NCBI GenBank assembly: GCA_041165345.1
Contig: JBEANQ010000050.1
Span: 1 to 14,269, forward strand
DNA from: JBBKWH01 sp041165345
GTDB lineage: Bacteria; Pseudomonadota; Gammaproteobacteria; Pseudomonadales; Moraxellaceae
Direction: 5' to 3'
DNA: 14,269 nucleotides
Below, one piece after another: positions 7,065-14,099 of this stretch (the stretch's first letter is position 1; each line of letters opens with the position of its first letter). Below the pieces are notes generated by a model that saw only the letters and a list, made by a program, of their open reading frames with translations, was not told the origin of the DNA and made no database searches. Made by a program: the position numbers and the translations under genes.

Positions 7065-7952
7065 ATGACCACCTCACGCATCACCACCACCGATGGCATC
7101 ACGTTACATGTTCAAACATGGGGAGACGCCACCCGTCCGCCAATGATTTTGGTGCATGGCTATCCAGACAGTCACAGTGTATGGACACCGATTGCCGAGC
7201 AACTGGCGCACGATTTTTATGTGATTGCCTATGACGTACGTGGCGCAGGGCTGTCCGATGCCCCCAGCGCGATTCGGGCGTATCGCTTAGAGCAATTGGC
7301 ACAAGATTTAGCGTCGGTGAGTCGGGCGTTGTTGGGGCAGCGAGCGTTTCATTTGGTTGCCCATGATTGGGGTTCGATTCAGAGTTGGGAGTCAGTCGCC
7401 ACTCCGCGCTTGCAAGGTCAGATTTTAAGTTTTACCACTTTGTCTGGCCCGTCGTTGGATCATGCCGCTATTTGGTTGCGTGACCGTGCCAAAGACAATA
7501 AACAAACCTTTTTGGGGCAATTGGCCAAGTCTTGGTATATCGCGTTTTTTCATTTGCCGTGGGCTGCGCCTTTGCTGTGGAAAACCGTGTGGGGGCGTCA
7601 TTGGCATTGGGTGGTTGAACGCATGGAAGGTGCGTCTGGCTTGCCGCAAAACCCCAGCCAAACGCAAGATGGGATGCAGGGGGTGAACCTGTATCGTGCC
7701 AATTTTATGGACCGGTTATGGCATCCCAACGTGCGGATTGCGCATTGTCCGGTTCAGGCGATTGTGTTGGAGCGTGACGTGTTTGTGGGCAAAGCACTCA
7801 TGGATGACTTGGCACGTTGGGTCCCTCAGTTGACGGTGAATCGCCTGAATACGGGGCATTGGGGGATTTTAAGTCAGCCCAAAGCCGTGGCCGATTTGGT
7901 GCGTCAATTTGCCCAGCAGCATGAGGCAACCCAGCGCACTGCCGTCGCCTAA
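7065..7952 (+). CDS. Alpha/beta hydrolase, EphD-like (Asp nucleophile, epoxide-hydrolase type)
   Basis: A 295-aa hydrolase starting at ATG 7065 with AGGGGA seven bases upstream. The oxyanion loop HGYPDS (31-36) and the elbow HDWGS (100-104) place an aspartate, D101, at the nucleophile position, as in epoxide hydrolases and haloalkane dehalogenases. D238 (LERD) and H265 (NTGHWG) complete a plausible triad. A cap domain lies at about 130-215. From memory, the sequence around SDAPSAIRAYRL and LSGPSLDH resembles the N-terminal hydrolase half of mycobacterial EphD, a hydrolase-SDR fusion; here the SDR half is absent and the gene stops normally. Likely chemistry is hydrolysis of an epoxide, possibly lipid-derived, though the substrate cannot be read from the sequence. 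It sits between a GST and a broken HNH gene; the HNH start follows its stop by 11 bases. Confidence 0.88.
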   Translation: MTTSRITTTDGITLHVQTWGDATRPPMILVHGYPDSHSVWTPIAEQLAHDFYVIAYDVRGAGLSDAPSAIRAYRLEQLAQDLASVSRALLGQRAFHLVAHDWGSIQSWESVATPRLQGQILSFTTLSGPSLDHAAIWLRDRAKDNKQTFLGQLAKSWYIAFFHLPWAAPLLWKTVWGRHWHWVVERMEGASGLPQNPSQTQDGMQGVNLYRANFMDRLWHPNVRIAHCPVQAIVLERDVFVGKALMDDLARWVPQLTVNRLNTGHWGILSQPKAVADLVRQFAQQHEATQRTAVA

Positions 7953-7963
7953 AGGCACGATTG

Positions 7964-8334
7964 ATGGCACAGCAGAACCGCGACACGCAGCAACACATGA
8001 CCGAAGGCGGCGAGCAGGCGGCCAGTGCTGCCGCGTGTCAGTTGTGTGGTCGTGTGCAATTGCCACTGACCCGACACATCTGATTCCACAATCTCGTCAC
8101 AATAAGGCCCGCACCCAACGCCAGTTTGAACGCGCCGACATGCAGCAATCGATTGCGTTACTGTGCCGTCCTTGTCATTCACAAGTCCATGCCGTGCTAG
8201 ACAACATCAGCCTCGCCACGGCCTTTTATCAAGTGGATTTGCTGGCGGCTCACCCCGAGATTGCGCGTTTTTGTGCGTGGATCAGCAGCAAACCCGCTGG
8301 CTTAAAGGTCAGTATTCGACGGCCAAAATCTTAG
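7964..8334 (+). pseudogene. HNH endonuclease-like gene with a -1 frameshift
   Basis: Two adjoining frames together encode one small HNH-type protein of about 123 aa. The first frame starts at ATG 7964, eight bases after AAGG, and includes the zinc-type pair CQLCG (C25, C28) and PLTRH before a premature TGA at 8081-8083. The second frame carries the rest from CAT 8077: HLIPQSRHNK, then LCRPCHSQVH (second Cys pair and HNH-type His), and ends at TAG 8332-8334. Adding one C in CGACACATC (8072-8080) would restore RHHLIP, the expected histidine core, and a single open frame. There is no slippery heptamer, so programmed shifting is unlikely. It is either a recent pseudogene or a one-base sequencing error. 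Members of this family are presumed DNA nucleases of unknown cellular role. Confidence 0.8.
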
Positions 8335-8430
8335 GCGATTTCTACTGGCGGCACAGCACACAACATTACACACGCGCAAGGTGAGATGGTTTTTGATCGG
8401 AGGACAAAGACCCGACCGGATAAACACCAC

Positions 8431-10119
8431 ATGCGCCCCTACACCCGCTTGTCGTCACTGACGACCTTATCGGCCAGTTTGATGCTCTTGCTCTCGGCCT
8501 GTAGTACACCATCAATGGTGCGAACATCACCGACGACCACTGCGGATGCCACCGCAAATGTGGCCGATCAGTCGATGCCTGCGCCTGTCTTGGCGATTGT
8601 GCCAGTGGCCTCAATGAAGCCGCAGCTTATGATCCAGCCTGCGCATCGCATGGCCTATGGTGCTATGGCTGCCGCCCCTCACATGGCTGCGGCCAGCCGT
8701 GAGCGTTATCAAAAGATGGCCGAAAACGAGGTCAAAAACGCCCAAACCGATGCCGTGTCTACCTTGAGTCTTGATGTGGATACTGGTGCATACGCCAACA
8801 TTCGCCGCATGATTCAACACGGCCAAATGCCTCCTACGGATGCGGTGCGGATTGAAGAACTACTGAACTATTTTTCGTACGACGACGCATTGCCCAATCG
8901 TCAGCACCCGTTTGCAGTCCGTACCGAGCTGGCCGCATCACCGTGGAACGCCGACAACCTGTTGTTGCGGGTTGGGGTTAAAGCGGTACAGGTGAGTGCC
9001 AGCGCGCAACCGGCGGCTAATTTGGTATTTTTGGTGGATGTGTCTGGTTCGATGGACGACCCTGAAAAACTGCCACTGGTACAGGCCAGTTTGCGCCTGC
9101 TGACTCAGCGACTTCGCCCACAAGATCGGGTGTCGATGGTGGTGTATGCAGGGCGCACGCAAGTCGAACTGCCATCCACCAGCGGCAGTGATAAAGCCAC
9201 AATTTTGGCTGCGATTGACCGTCTGACGGCGGGAGGCTCGACCAATGGTGAGGCCGCGCTCACATTGGCCTATGACCAAGCCGAACAACACCTGATCAAG
9301 GACGGCATCAACCGAATCGTCTTGATGACCGACGGTGATTTTAATGTGGGCGTGTCGGACACGGACAGTATCAAACAAATGGTGGCGCGGGCGCGCACGC
9401 GAGGGATTTCGCTGAGTACCTTAGGGTTTGGTCAAGGCAACTACAACGAAGCGATGATGGAGCAAATCGCTGATGTTGGAAATGGCAATTACAGCTACAT
9501 TGACTCGTTGGCAGAAGCCCGCAAAGTGCTGGATGAAGAGCTAGCCGCGACCTTTAACACGGTGGCCAAAGACGTTAAATTGCAGATCGAGTTTAATCCG
9601 GCACAGGTCAAAGAGTGGCGCTTGATCGGCTATGAAAACCGCGTTCTGAATGAGCAAGATTTTAAAAACGACAACATTGACGCCGCCGAAGTGGGTGCAG
9701 GCAAAAGCGTGGTAGCACTGTATGAGCTCACGCCTGTGGGCAAAGCAGGTTTGCTGGCCGAGCGCCGCTACAGCACACCGACTGCCATACCCGCAGCGCG
9801 AAAAACGGCTGAAGAGTGGGGGTTTTTGCGGGTGCGTTATAAACAACCTGACGGCAATACCAGCACCGAATGGAGTGTGCCGATTGATCAGCTAGTGAGT
9901 CGTACCCCCAGTGCGGATTGGCGTTTTAGCGCAGCGGTGGCGGGGTATGGTCAGTTGCTCAAAGGCAGCAAGTATGCCGGACAATGGCATTATGCCGACA
10001 GTGCTGCATTAGCCCAGCAAGGATTGGGCACAGACCAAGGCGGCTACCGCCATGCCTTTGTACAGTTGGTGCAACTGACCGATGCGTTGTCACAGTCGCA
10101 TCAGACCCGTCCGCGTTAA
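8431..10119 (+). CDS. VWA-domain lipoprotein, YfbK-like
   Basis: A 562-aa envelope lipoprotein of the YfbK type. From ATG 8431 the protein has a compact signal peptide ending in the lipobox LSAC with acceptor C24. An in-frame ATG at 8386 would give a 15-residue hydrophilic extension and is less likely. A Met/Ala/Pro-rich linker (about 25-90) leads to the N-terminal conserved region (about 91-185, with LDVDTGAYANIRR and VRIEELLNYFSYD), as in the vWF_A family. The VWA domain (about 197-375) has an intact MIDAS: DVSGSM (D203, S205, S207), T271 in GGSTNG and D301 in MTDGD. The C-terminal region (about 377-555) matches DUF3520. The domain order equals E. coli YfbK. The role is probably metal-dependent protein binding at the periplasmic face; no function is established. 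GGAGGA at 8399-8404 is too far upstream to serve ATG 8431. Confidence 0.9.
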   Translation: MRPYTRLSSLTTLSASLMLLLSACSTPSMVRTSPTTTADATANVADQSMPAPVLAIVPVASMKPQLMIQPAHRMAYGAMAAAPHMAAASRERYQKMAENEVKNAQTDAVSTLSLDVDTGAYANIRRMIQHGQMPPTDAVRIEELLNYFSYDDALPNRQHPFAVRTELAASPWNADNLLLRVGVKAVQVSASAQPAANLVFLVDVSGSMDDPEKLPLVQASLRLLTQRLRPQDRVSMVVYAGRTQVELPSTSGSDKATILAAIDRLTAGGSTNGEAALTLAYDQAEQHLIKDGINRIVLMTDGDFNVGVSDTDSIKQMVARARTRGISLSTLGFGQGNYNEAMMEQIADVGNGNYSYIDSLAEARKVLDEELAATFNTVAKDVKLQIEFNPAQVKEWRLIGYENRVLNEQDFKNDNIDAAEVGAGKSVVALYELTPVGKAGLLAERRYSTPTAIPAARKTAEEWGFLRVRYKQPDGNTSTEWSVPIDQLVSRTPSADWRFSAAVAGYGQLLKGSKYAGQWHYADSAALAQQGLGTDQGGYRHAFVQLVQLTDALSQSHQTRPR

Positions 10120-10132
10120 GGCGACTTCAATG

Positions 10133-10162
10133 CACACGCCCCATCATGAGACGGGGCGTGTG
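10133..10162. terminator. Convergent hairpin between VWA and lipase genes
   Basis: CACACGCCCC (10133-10142) pairs perfectly with GGGGCGTGTG (10153-10162) around a 10-nt loop. It lies 13 bases after the VWA stop and 28 bases from the stop of the converging lipase gene. There is only TTATT a few bases later and no proper T-run, so it is a probable but not ideal terminator. Confidence 0.6.
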
Positions 10163-10190
10163 GGGTTATTACACAGGATTCAATCGGGGG

Positions 10191-10949
10191 TTATTTGCTG
10201 CCCAATTGTAGGGCTTCACCGGCGCGAGCATTGGCAGGGGCATCTTTTAAAATGCCCAAATGACTCAGGCCGGAGTAGGTCACGGTGTGGTTGGTATCAA
10301 GGGTCATCGCCAAGGCACTGCTGATACTGACGATTTCGTCCGAGGTCGAGCCCATCACGGTCCAATCGGTGGCAATTAACGATTGCGGATTGCCATTGGT
10401 GGCCAGCCACTTAATGTCGGCATTGGTTTTGGCCATCGCACGGCATTGGGTTGACCAGCAAAATGACGAGCTATTGGTGCCACCATGTGGGGTTGAGATG
10501 GTCAGCGCATCTTCCACCATGATTGGGGCAAAGCCCGCTTGTTTTTCGGCAGCACCTTGAATCGCACCACGAATAATTAAGCCACCCATGGAATGACCAG
10601 CCAAATCGACCACTTGACCGGTCGAGGTGTAGGTTTGTTGAATATAACGGCTAAAGGCGGCACCGATGGTTTTCCATGGGCTGTCGTTGGTGAGCGTGTT
10701 GTCAAACGTTTGTAGGTTGATGGTGCAATTGCTGTCTTTGCTGTAATAACCCACCGTGCTGATATTACTAAACCCTTGTGCTTTGAGCGCACTGATGGTG
10801 CTGGCAAAGTAGCTGCTACAGTCGTAGCCGGTTTGGGTCGCACTCCAGCCGTGAACCAGCAAAATTGGTTTGGTTTTGTCATCGGTACGCGCGTGTGACA
10901 CTTCGGTCATGCTGAGCGCTAATACAGCGAGTATCAGAGTTTTTTTCAT
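10191..10949 (-). CDS. Secreted lipase/esterase (alpha/beta hydrolase, Lipase_2-like)
   Basis: A 252-aa exported hydrolase that should cleave ester bonds of acylglycerols or similar lipids outside the cytoplasm. It starts at ATG 10949-10947 with a weak GGATGA site. Residues 1-20 (MKKTLILAVLALSMTEVSHA) form a signal peptide with SHA as the cleavage site. The oxyanion region is LLVHGWS (30-36). The nucleophile elbow is AGHSMGG (117-123, S120), D204 in STSDEIVS is the probable acid, and H230 in GLSHLG is the catalytic histidine. Four cysteines (44, 75, 164, 169) could make two disulfides in the periplasm. The size and motifs fit the small Lipase_2 type rather than Pseudomonas family I lipases, and no lipase foldase gene is nearby. 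Substrate chain length is unknown. Confidence 0.9.
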   Translation of the reverse strand: MKKTLILAVLALSMTEVSHARTDDKTKPILLVHGWSATQTGYDCSSYFASTISALKAQGFSNISTVGYYSKDSNCTINLQTFDNTLTNDSPWKTIGAAFSRYIQQTYTSTGQVVDLAGHSMGGLIIRGAIQGAAEKQAGFAPIMVEDALTISTPHGGTNSSSFCWSTQCRAMAKTNADIKWLATNGNPQSLIATDWTVMGSTSDEIVSISSALAMTLDTNHTVTYSGLSHLGILKDAPANARAGEALQLGSK

Positions 10950-10988
10950 GCAGATTCATCCATCAAGACGGGAAAGTGGCGTCGGGAA

Positions 10989-11003
10989 ACCCCGTTGCGG
11001 GGT
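10989..11003. repeat. Small GC-rich hairpin upstream of the lipase gene
   Basis: ACCCCG-TTG-CGGGGT forms a 6-bp stem with a 3-nt loop, 40 bases before the lipase start codon. On the minus strand it is followed by TTT only. It may be a weak yehS terminator or part of the lipase leader. The rest of 10950-11148 holds no gene; an imperfect hairpin (CAGGCA 11117-11122 with TGCCTG 11136-11141) follows the yehS stop. Confidence 0.35.
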
Positions 11004-11148
11004 GAAATAGTGCCAGAGCAATGTGAATTCGTCTGTGATTGGGTTCACGGTTTTTGGGGGCTTGGTCGGAATGTATATTCTGATTTTTGGTGATGCCGTG
11101 ACAGGGCAAGAGCGAGCAGGCAACCCTGAGCGGGCTGCCTGTGCAGAC

Positions 11149-11643
11149 TTAGGCGTCTTTGCGGAGGCGTTGGGTCAGACCTTTCAAAAAATAGCGCAGC
11201 ATTTGGTCGCCACAGGCACGGTAGTGCTTATGACCAAAACTGCGGAACAAGGCGCTCAGTTCTGGGCGGCTCACGGCAAATTCGGCGGTGCTGAGCAGGT
11301 CTAACATATCTTGCTCATGCAGCTCAAAGGCAATACGCATTTTTTTCAGCATGACGTTATTGGTCAGTGGCTTATAGGGATTAGATGCGGCAGGGGCGGG
11401 GGAGCTGCTGTCGCGTGGGCCACGTCGCTGTACAATCAGGCCATTTAAGATGTCTTCTAACACACGGTCAGGACAAAACTCGCGGCCTTCCTCGTCGTCA
11501 CGCAGCAAGTAGCTTTCCATTTGTGCCAATGTCACGGGATCAAGGCAAACTGGTGTTTCGGCCAGTGCCATGAGGGCAATCAGGTCGATTTCACGGATAT
11601 TGAGCATGTAGCGCAGGCTACGCAAAACGTCGTTGTTAATCAT
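11149..11643 (-). CDS. yehS: DUF1456 family protein YehS
   Basis: A 164-aa cytoplasmic protein of the DUF1456 family, whose function is unknown. I start it at ATG 11643-11641, giving MINNDVLRSLRYMLNI, which matches the usual YehS N-terminus; an earlier in-frame TTG (11685) lies in a terminator T-run and is rejected. The protein consists of two similar halves. NNDVLRSLRYMLNIREIDLI (3-22) recurs in altered form as NNVMLKKMRIAFELHEQDML (about 95-114). Each half is followed by a helical segment containing a conserved acid/Cys patch (RDDEEGREFCPD in the first, HKHYRACGDQMLRYFLKGL in the second). A Ser/Pro/Ala linker joins the halves. The ribosome site is poor and lies in CTGG-AAA-CCAG, a tiny hairpin. 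Upstream is a terminator-containing leader, described separately. Confidence 0.9.
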   Translation of the reverse strand: MINNDVLRSLRYMLNIREIDLIALMALAETPVCLDPVTLAQMESYLLRDDEEGREFCPDRVLEDILNGLIVQRRGPRDSSSPAPAASNPYKPLTNNVMLKKMRIAFELHEQDMLDLLSTAEFAVSRPELSALFRSFGHKHYRACGDQMLRYFLKGLTQRLRKDA

Positions 11644-11683
11644 GAGGGCTGGTTTCCAGTTCAAGGGCACGGGCAGGAGGGGC

Positions 11684-11713
11684 AAATAAAAACCCCCGAC
11701 TTGTGGTCAGGGG
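11684..11713 (-). terminator. Rho-independent terminator in the yehS leader
   Basis: Read on the minus strand, CCCCTGAC (11713-11706), loop CACAA and GTCGGGGG form a stem of 3+4 pairs with one mismatch, followed by TTTTTATTT (11692-11684). It points toward yehS and ends only 40 bases before its start codon. It either ends a small upstream RNA or works as an attenuator for yehS. Confidence 0.65.
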
Positions 11714-11743
11714 CTAGGATGTCAGGCCACGGATCACATGCCC
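11711..11743 (-). promoter_or_regulatory. Alternative stem competing with the yehS leader terminator
   Basis: On the minus strand GGGCATGT (11743-11736) can pair with ACAT (11722-11719) and, past a 4-nt bulge, GCCC (11714-11711). The GCCC arm overlaps the CCCC arm of the terminator at 11711-11713, so the two stems exclude each other, as in antiterminator/terminator switches. The pairing was found by eye and no energy was computed. Confidence 0.4.
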
Positions 11744-12095
11744 TGCAAAGCGTTCAAAACGGGGTGTGGTCACCGGACGGATTCAACAGTCACCACAGTA
11801 GGGCGAGATGATAAAGCGCCAGCTGCATCAGTGCCAGTATTTTATCTGTACGTAGACATTATTTTGTCGGCATATGATTCATACCAATTCTTAACATCAG
11901 TTCTGCTCAGGGAATGACAGCAAAATCTGAGCGTGTGTTACACCTTAAACAAAGACCCGATAGCCCATCCATCAAGTGTGCAAGCAGCTCGGTTGAGCAA
12001 AGACCCGAACAACGCTTGATCGACTGCATCATGTGTGATGGGCAGGTGCTGACCGGTTTTTCTGCACAAAAGCCGAGCAAGTGCGGGATGATTTG
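11714..12095. other. Gene-free region between yehS leader and htpG promoter
   Basis: No frame here codes for a recognisable protein; the short open frames have atypical composition and no usable ribosome site. The part next to the yehS terminator (to about 11840) can form hairpins on the minus strand and has a TAAAAT (11844-11839) that could be a -10. Further right, ACAAAGACCCGA (11949-11960) and CAAAGACCCGA (11998-12008) form a direct repeat. GCCCATC (11963-11969) pairs with GATGGGC (12037-12043), enclosing ATCAAG/CTTGAT and GCTC-GGTT-GAGC. Confidence 0.5.
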
Positions 12096-12124
12096 CTTGA
12101 AATCCTCTGAATCTCCCCCACTCC
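12096..12124 (+). promoter_or_regulatory. Sigma-32-type heat-shock promoter of htpG
   Basis: CTTGAA (12096-12101) is followed after 14 bp by CCCCACTCC (12116-12124). The E. coli sigma-32 consensus is CTTGAA, a 13-17 bp spacer and CCCCATNTA, so the -35 is perfect and the -10 matches in its CCCCA core. Transcription would start near 12130, leaving a leader of about 55 nt before htpG, itself a classical heat-shock gene. Confidence 0.7.
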
Positions 12125-12185
12125 TGTAGCAATCCCATCGGTGCATGTGTGCCGATTATTGTGTGATTGAGTCAAGGAGATTGCC

Positions 12186-14099
12186 ATGAGCGAGAACACC
12201 GCCAATACCCAGCGTCATCATTTTCAGGCCGAAGTCGCCCAACTGCTGCATTTAGTGACCCACGCGCTGTACTCCAACCCCGAGATTTTTTTGCGTGAAC
12301 TGATTTCAAACGCCTCCGATGCCTGCGACAAACTGCGCTTTGAAGGCATTAATCATCCTGACTACTACGAAGACCAACCCGACCTTCGGGTTCGTGTCAC
12401 GCTCGACAAAGCCGCCAACACCATCACCATCACCGACAACGGCATTGGGTTGACGCAGCAAGAAGCCATCGACAACCTTGGCACGATTGCCAAGTCGGGC
12501 ACAAAAGACTTTATGTCCAAACTGTCTGGAGACCAAAAGTCGGACGCGCAACTGATTGGTCAGTTTGGCGTGGGTTTTTATTCGGGCTTTATTGTGGCCG
12601 ATAAAATCACCGTTGAATCGCGCAAAGCCGGTGCAGCCGTGACAGACGGCGTGCGTTGGATCAGTGGCGGAACCGGCGAATTTGACGTCGAGCAAATCGA
12701 GCGTGCCCAGCGTGGCACCAGCATTGTGCTGCACCTGCGTGACGACGCCAAAGAGTACCTTGATGGCTGGAAAACCAAAGGCATCATCAACAAGTATTCT
12801 GACCACATTAGCTTGCCGATTCAGATGCAAAAAGAAGTCTGGCAAGACGCAGCAGAAGAAGGTCAGTCGGGTCAAATGGTTGCCACCGACGAATGGGAAA
12901 CCATCAACTCGGCCAGTGCCTTGTGGACACGCAGCAAAAAAGACATCTCGGATGAGCAATACCAAGAGTTTTATAAGCAAATTAGCCGTGATCAAAGCGA
13001 TGCGCTGACTTGGACTCACAACCGCGTAGAAGGCAGCACCGAATACACCCAACTGCTGTATATCCCCAGCAAAGCCCCACAAGACATGATGTATCGTGAG
13101 CGTCAGTCGGGTCTCAAGCTGTACGTTAAGCGTGTGTTTATTATGGACGACGCCGACAACCTACTGCCGCCGTACCTGCGTTTTGTGAAGGGTGTGATTG
13201 ACAGCGCCGACCTTCCGCTGAACGTCAGCCGTGAACTGCTACAAGAAAGCCGCGACGTCCGCGCCATCCGCGAAGGCAACACCCGCCGCGTCCTCAGCAC
13301 ACTTGAGCAACTGGCCAGCAGCGACGATGCCGACAAACAAGCGCAATACGCCACCTTCTACCGCGAATTTGGTGCCGTGATCAAAGAAGGCTTGGGCGAA
13401 GACTTTGGCAACCAAGAAAAAATTGCCAAATTACTCCGCTTTGCTAGCACCCAAACCGATGACGTATCGGTCTCGTTTGCGGCCTACAAAGCCCGTATGA
13501 AAGACGGCCAAAGCACCATCTACTACATCACCGCCGACAGCCTTGCTGCCGCCAAAAACAGCCCGCAACTCGAGCTGTTCCGCAAAAAAGGCATTGAAGT
13601 CCTGTTGATGACCGACCGTGTTGACGAATGGGCGCTTAACTTCTTGCAAGAATTTGACGGCGCAACACTGCAAAGCGTGGCCAAAGGTGCTGTCGATTTG
13701 GGCGACCTGCAAGACGACGAAGAGAAAAAAGCCGCTGAAGCCGCCGCCGAAACCTTGAAGCCCTTGCTGGACAAGCTGAACGGCACATTGACCGGCAAAG
13801 CCAAATCGGTACGCGTCACCACACGCCTTGTCGATAGCCCTGCCTGTTTGGTGGTGGGTGATGGCGAAATGTCCGGCCAAATGGCACGCATGATGAAGCA
13901 ACTCGGCCAAGACATGCCCGACAGCAAACCTGTGCTAGAAATCAACCCTGAGCATCCGTTGATCAAACGTCTGGACACAACCGGCCAGTTTGATGACCTT
14001 GCCCACGTGATTTTTGACCAAGCGCTGTTGGCTGAAGGTGGCTTGCCTGAAGACCCTGCCGCTTATCTGAAGCGTATCAACACTTTGCTACTAGGCTAA
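12186..14099 (+). CDS. htpG: Molecular chaperone HtpG (bacterial Hsp90)
   Basis: HtpG is the cytosolic Hsp90 homodimer that uses ATP hydrolysis to remodel client proteins, working with DnaK. The 637-aa product starts at ATG 12186 with AAGGAGA about six bases upstream; E. coli HtpG has 624 aa. The N-terminal GHKL ATPase domain (about 10-230) has FLRELISNASDACDKLR (35-51) with catalytic E38 and N42, DNGIG at 84-88, GTIAKSGT at 99-106 and the lid-end glycine motif GQFGVGFYSGF at 125-135. The middle domain (about 240-510) includes the YVKRVFIMDDADNLLPPYLRFVKG-type client/ATP-sensing region and the SRELLQESR stretch. The C-terminal dimerisation domain ends in KRINTLLLG with no MEEVD tail, as expected for bacteria. 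The gene looks complete and is regulated by the heat-shock promoter upstream. Confidence 0.98.
   Translation: MSENTANTQRHHFQAEVAQLLHLVTHALYSNPEIFLRELISNASDACDKLRFEGINHPDYYEDQPDLRVRVTLDKAANTITITDNGIGLTQQEAIDNLGTIAKSGTKDFMSKLSGDQKSDAQLIGQFGVGFYSGFIVADKITVESRKAGAAVTDGVRWISGGTGEFDVEQIERAQRGTSIVLHLRDDAKEYLDGWKTKGIINKYSDHISLPIQMQKEVWQDAAEEGQSGQMVATDEWETINSASALWTRSKKDISDEQYQEFYKQISRDQSDALTWTHNRVEGSTEYTQLLYIPSKAPQDMMYRERQSGLKLYVKRVFIMDDADNLLPPYLRFVKGVIDSADLPLNVSRELLQESRDVRAIREGNTRRVLSTLEQLASSDDADKQAQYATFYREFGAVIKEGLGEDFGNQEKIAKLLRFASTQTDDVSVSFAAYKARMKDGQSTIYYITADSLAAAKNSPQLELFRKKGIEVLLMTDRVDEWALNFLQEFDGATLQSVAKGAVDLGDLQDDEEKKAAEAAAETLKPLLDKLNGTLTGKAKSVRVTTRLVDSPACLVVGDGEMSGQMARMMKQLGQDMPDSKPVLEINPEHPLIKRLDTTGQFDDLAHVIFDQALLAEGGLPEDPAAYLKRINTLLLG

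Noticed and set aside
8072..8083. Programmed -1 frameshifting in the HNH gene
   Set aside because: CGACACATCTGA contains no X-XXY-YYZ slippery heptamer and I see no stimulating structure directly after it.
11023..11304. Plus-strand open frame overlapping the yehS 3' end
   Set aside because: It is antisense to the well-supported DUF1456 protein and has no family features.
11791..11826. Twelve-codon leader-peptide-like frame MQLALYHLALLW on the minus strand ahead of the yehS terminator
   Set aside because: It lacks a ribosome site, and its residues (one Trp, several Leu) do not relate to any nearby biosynthetic gene, so I do not call it an attenuation peptide.
11690..11840. 6S RNA, SRP RNA or tmRNA in the yehS upstream region
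   Set aside because: The diagnostic segments (for example GGAAGGAAGCAGCC of SRP RNA, or the tmRNA tRNA-like end) are absent.
11907..12146. Minus-strand open frame of 79 codons in the yehS-htpG gap
   Set aside because: Cysteine-rich, unrecognisable composition, no ribosome site, and it would run through the htpG promoter from the opposite strand.
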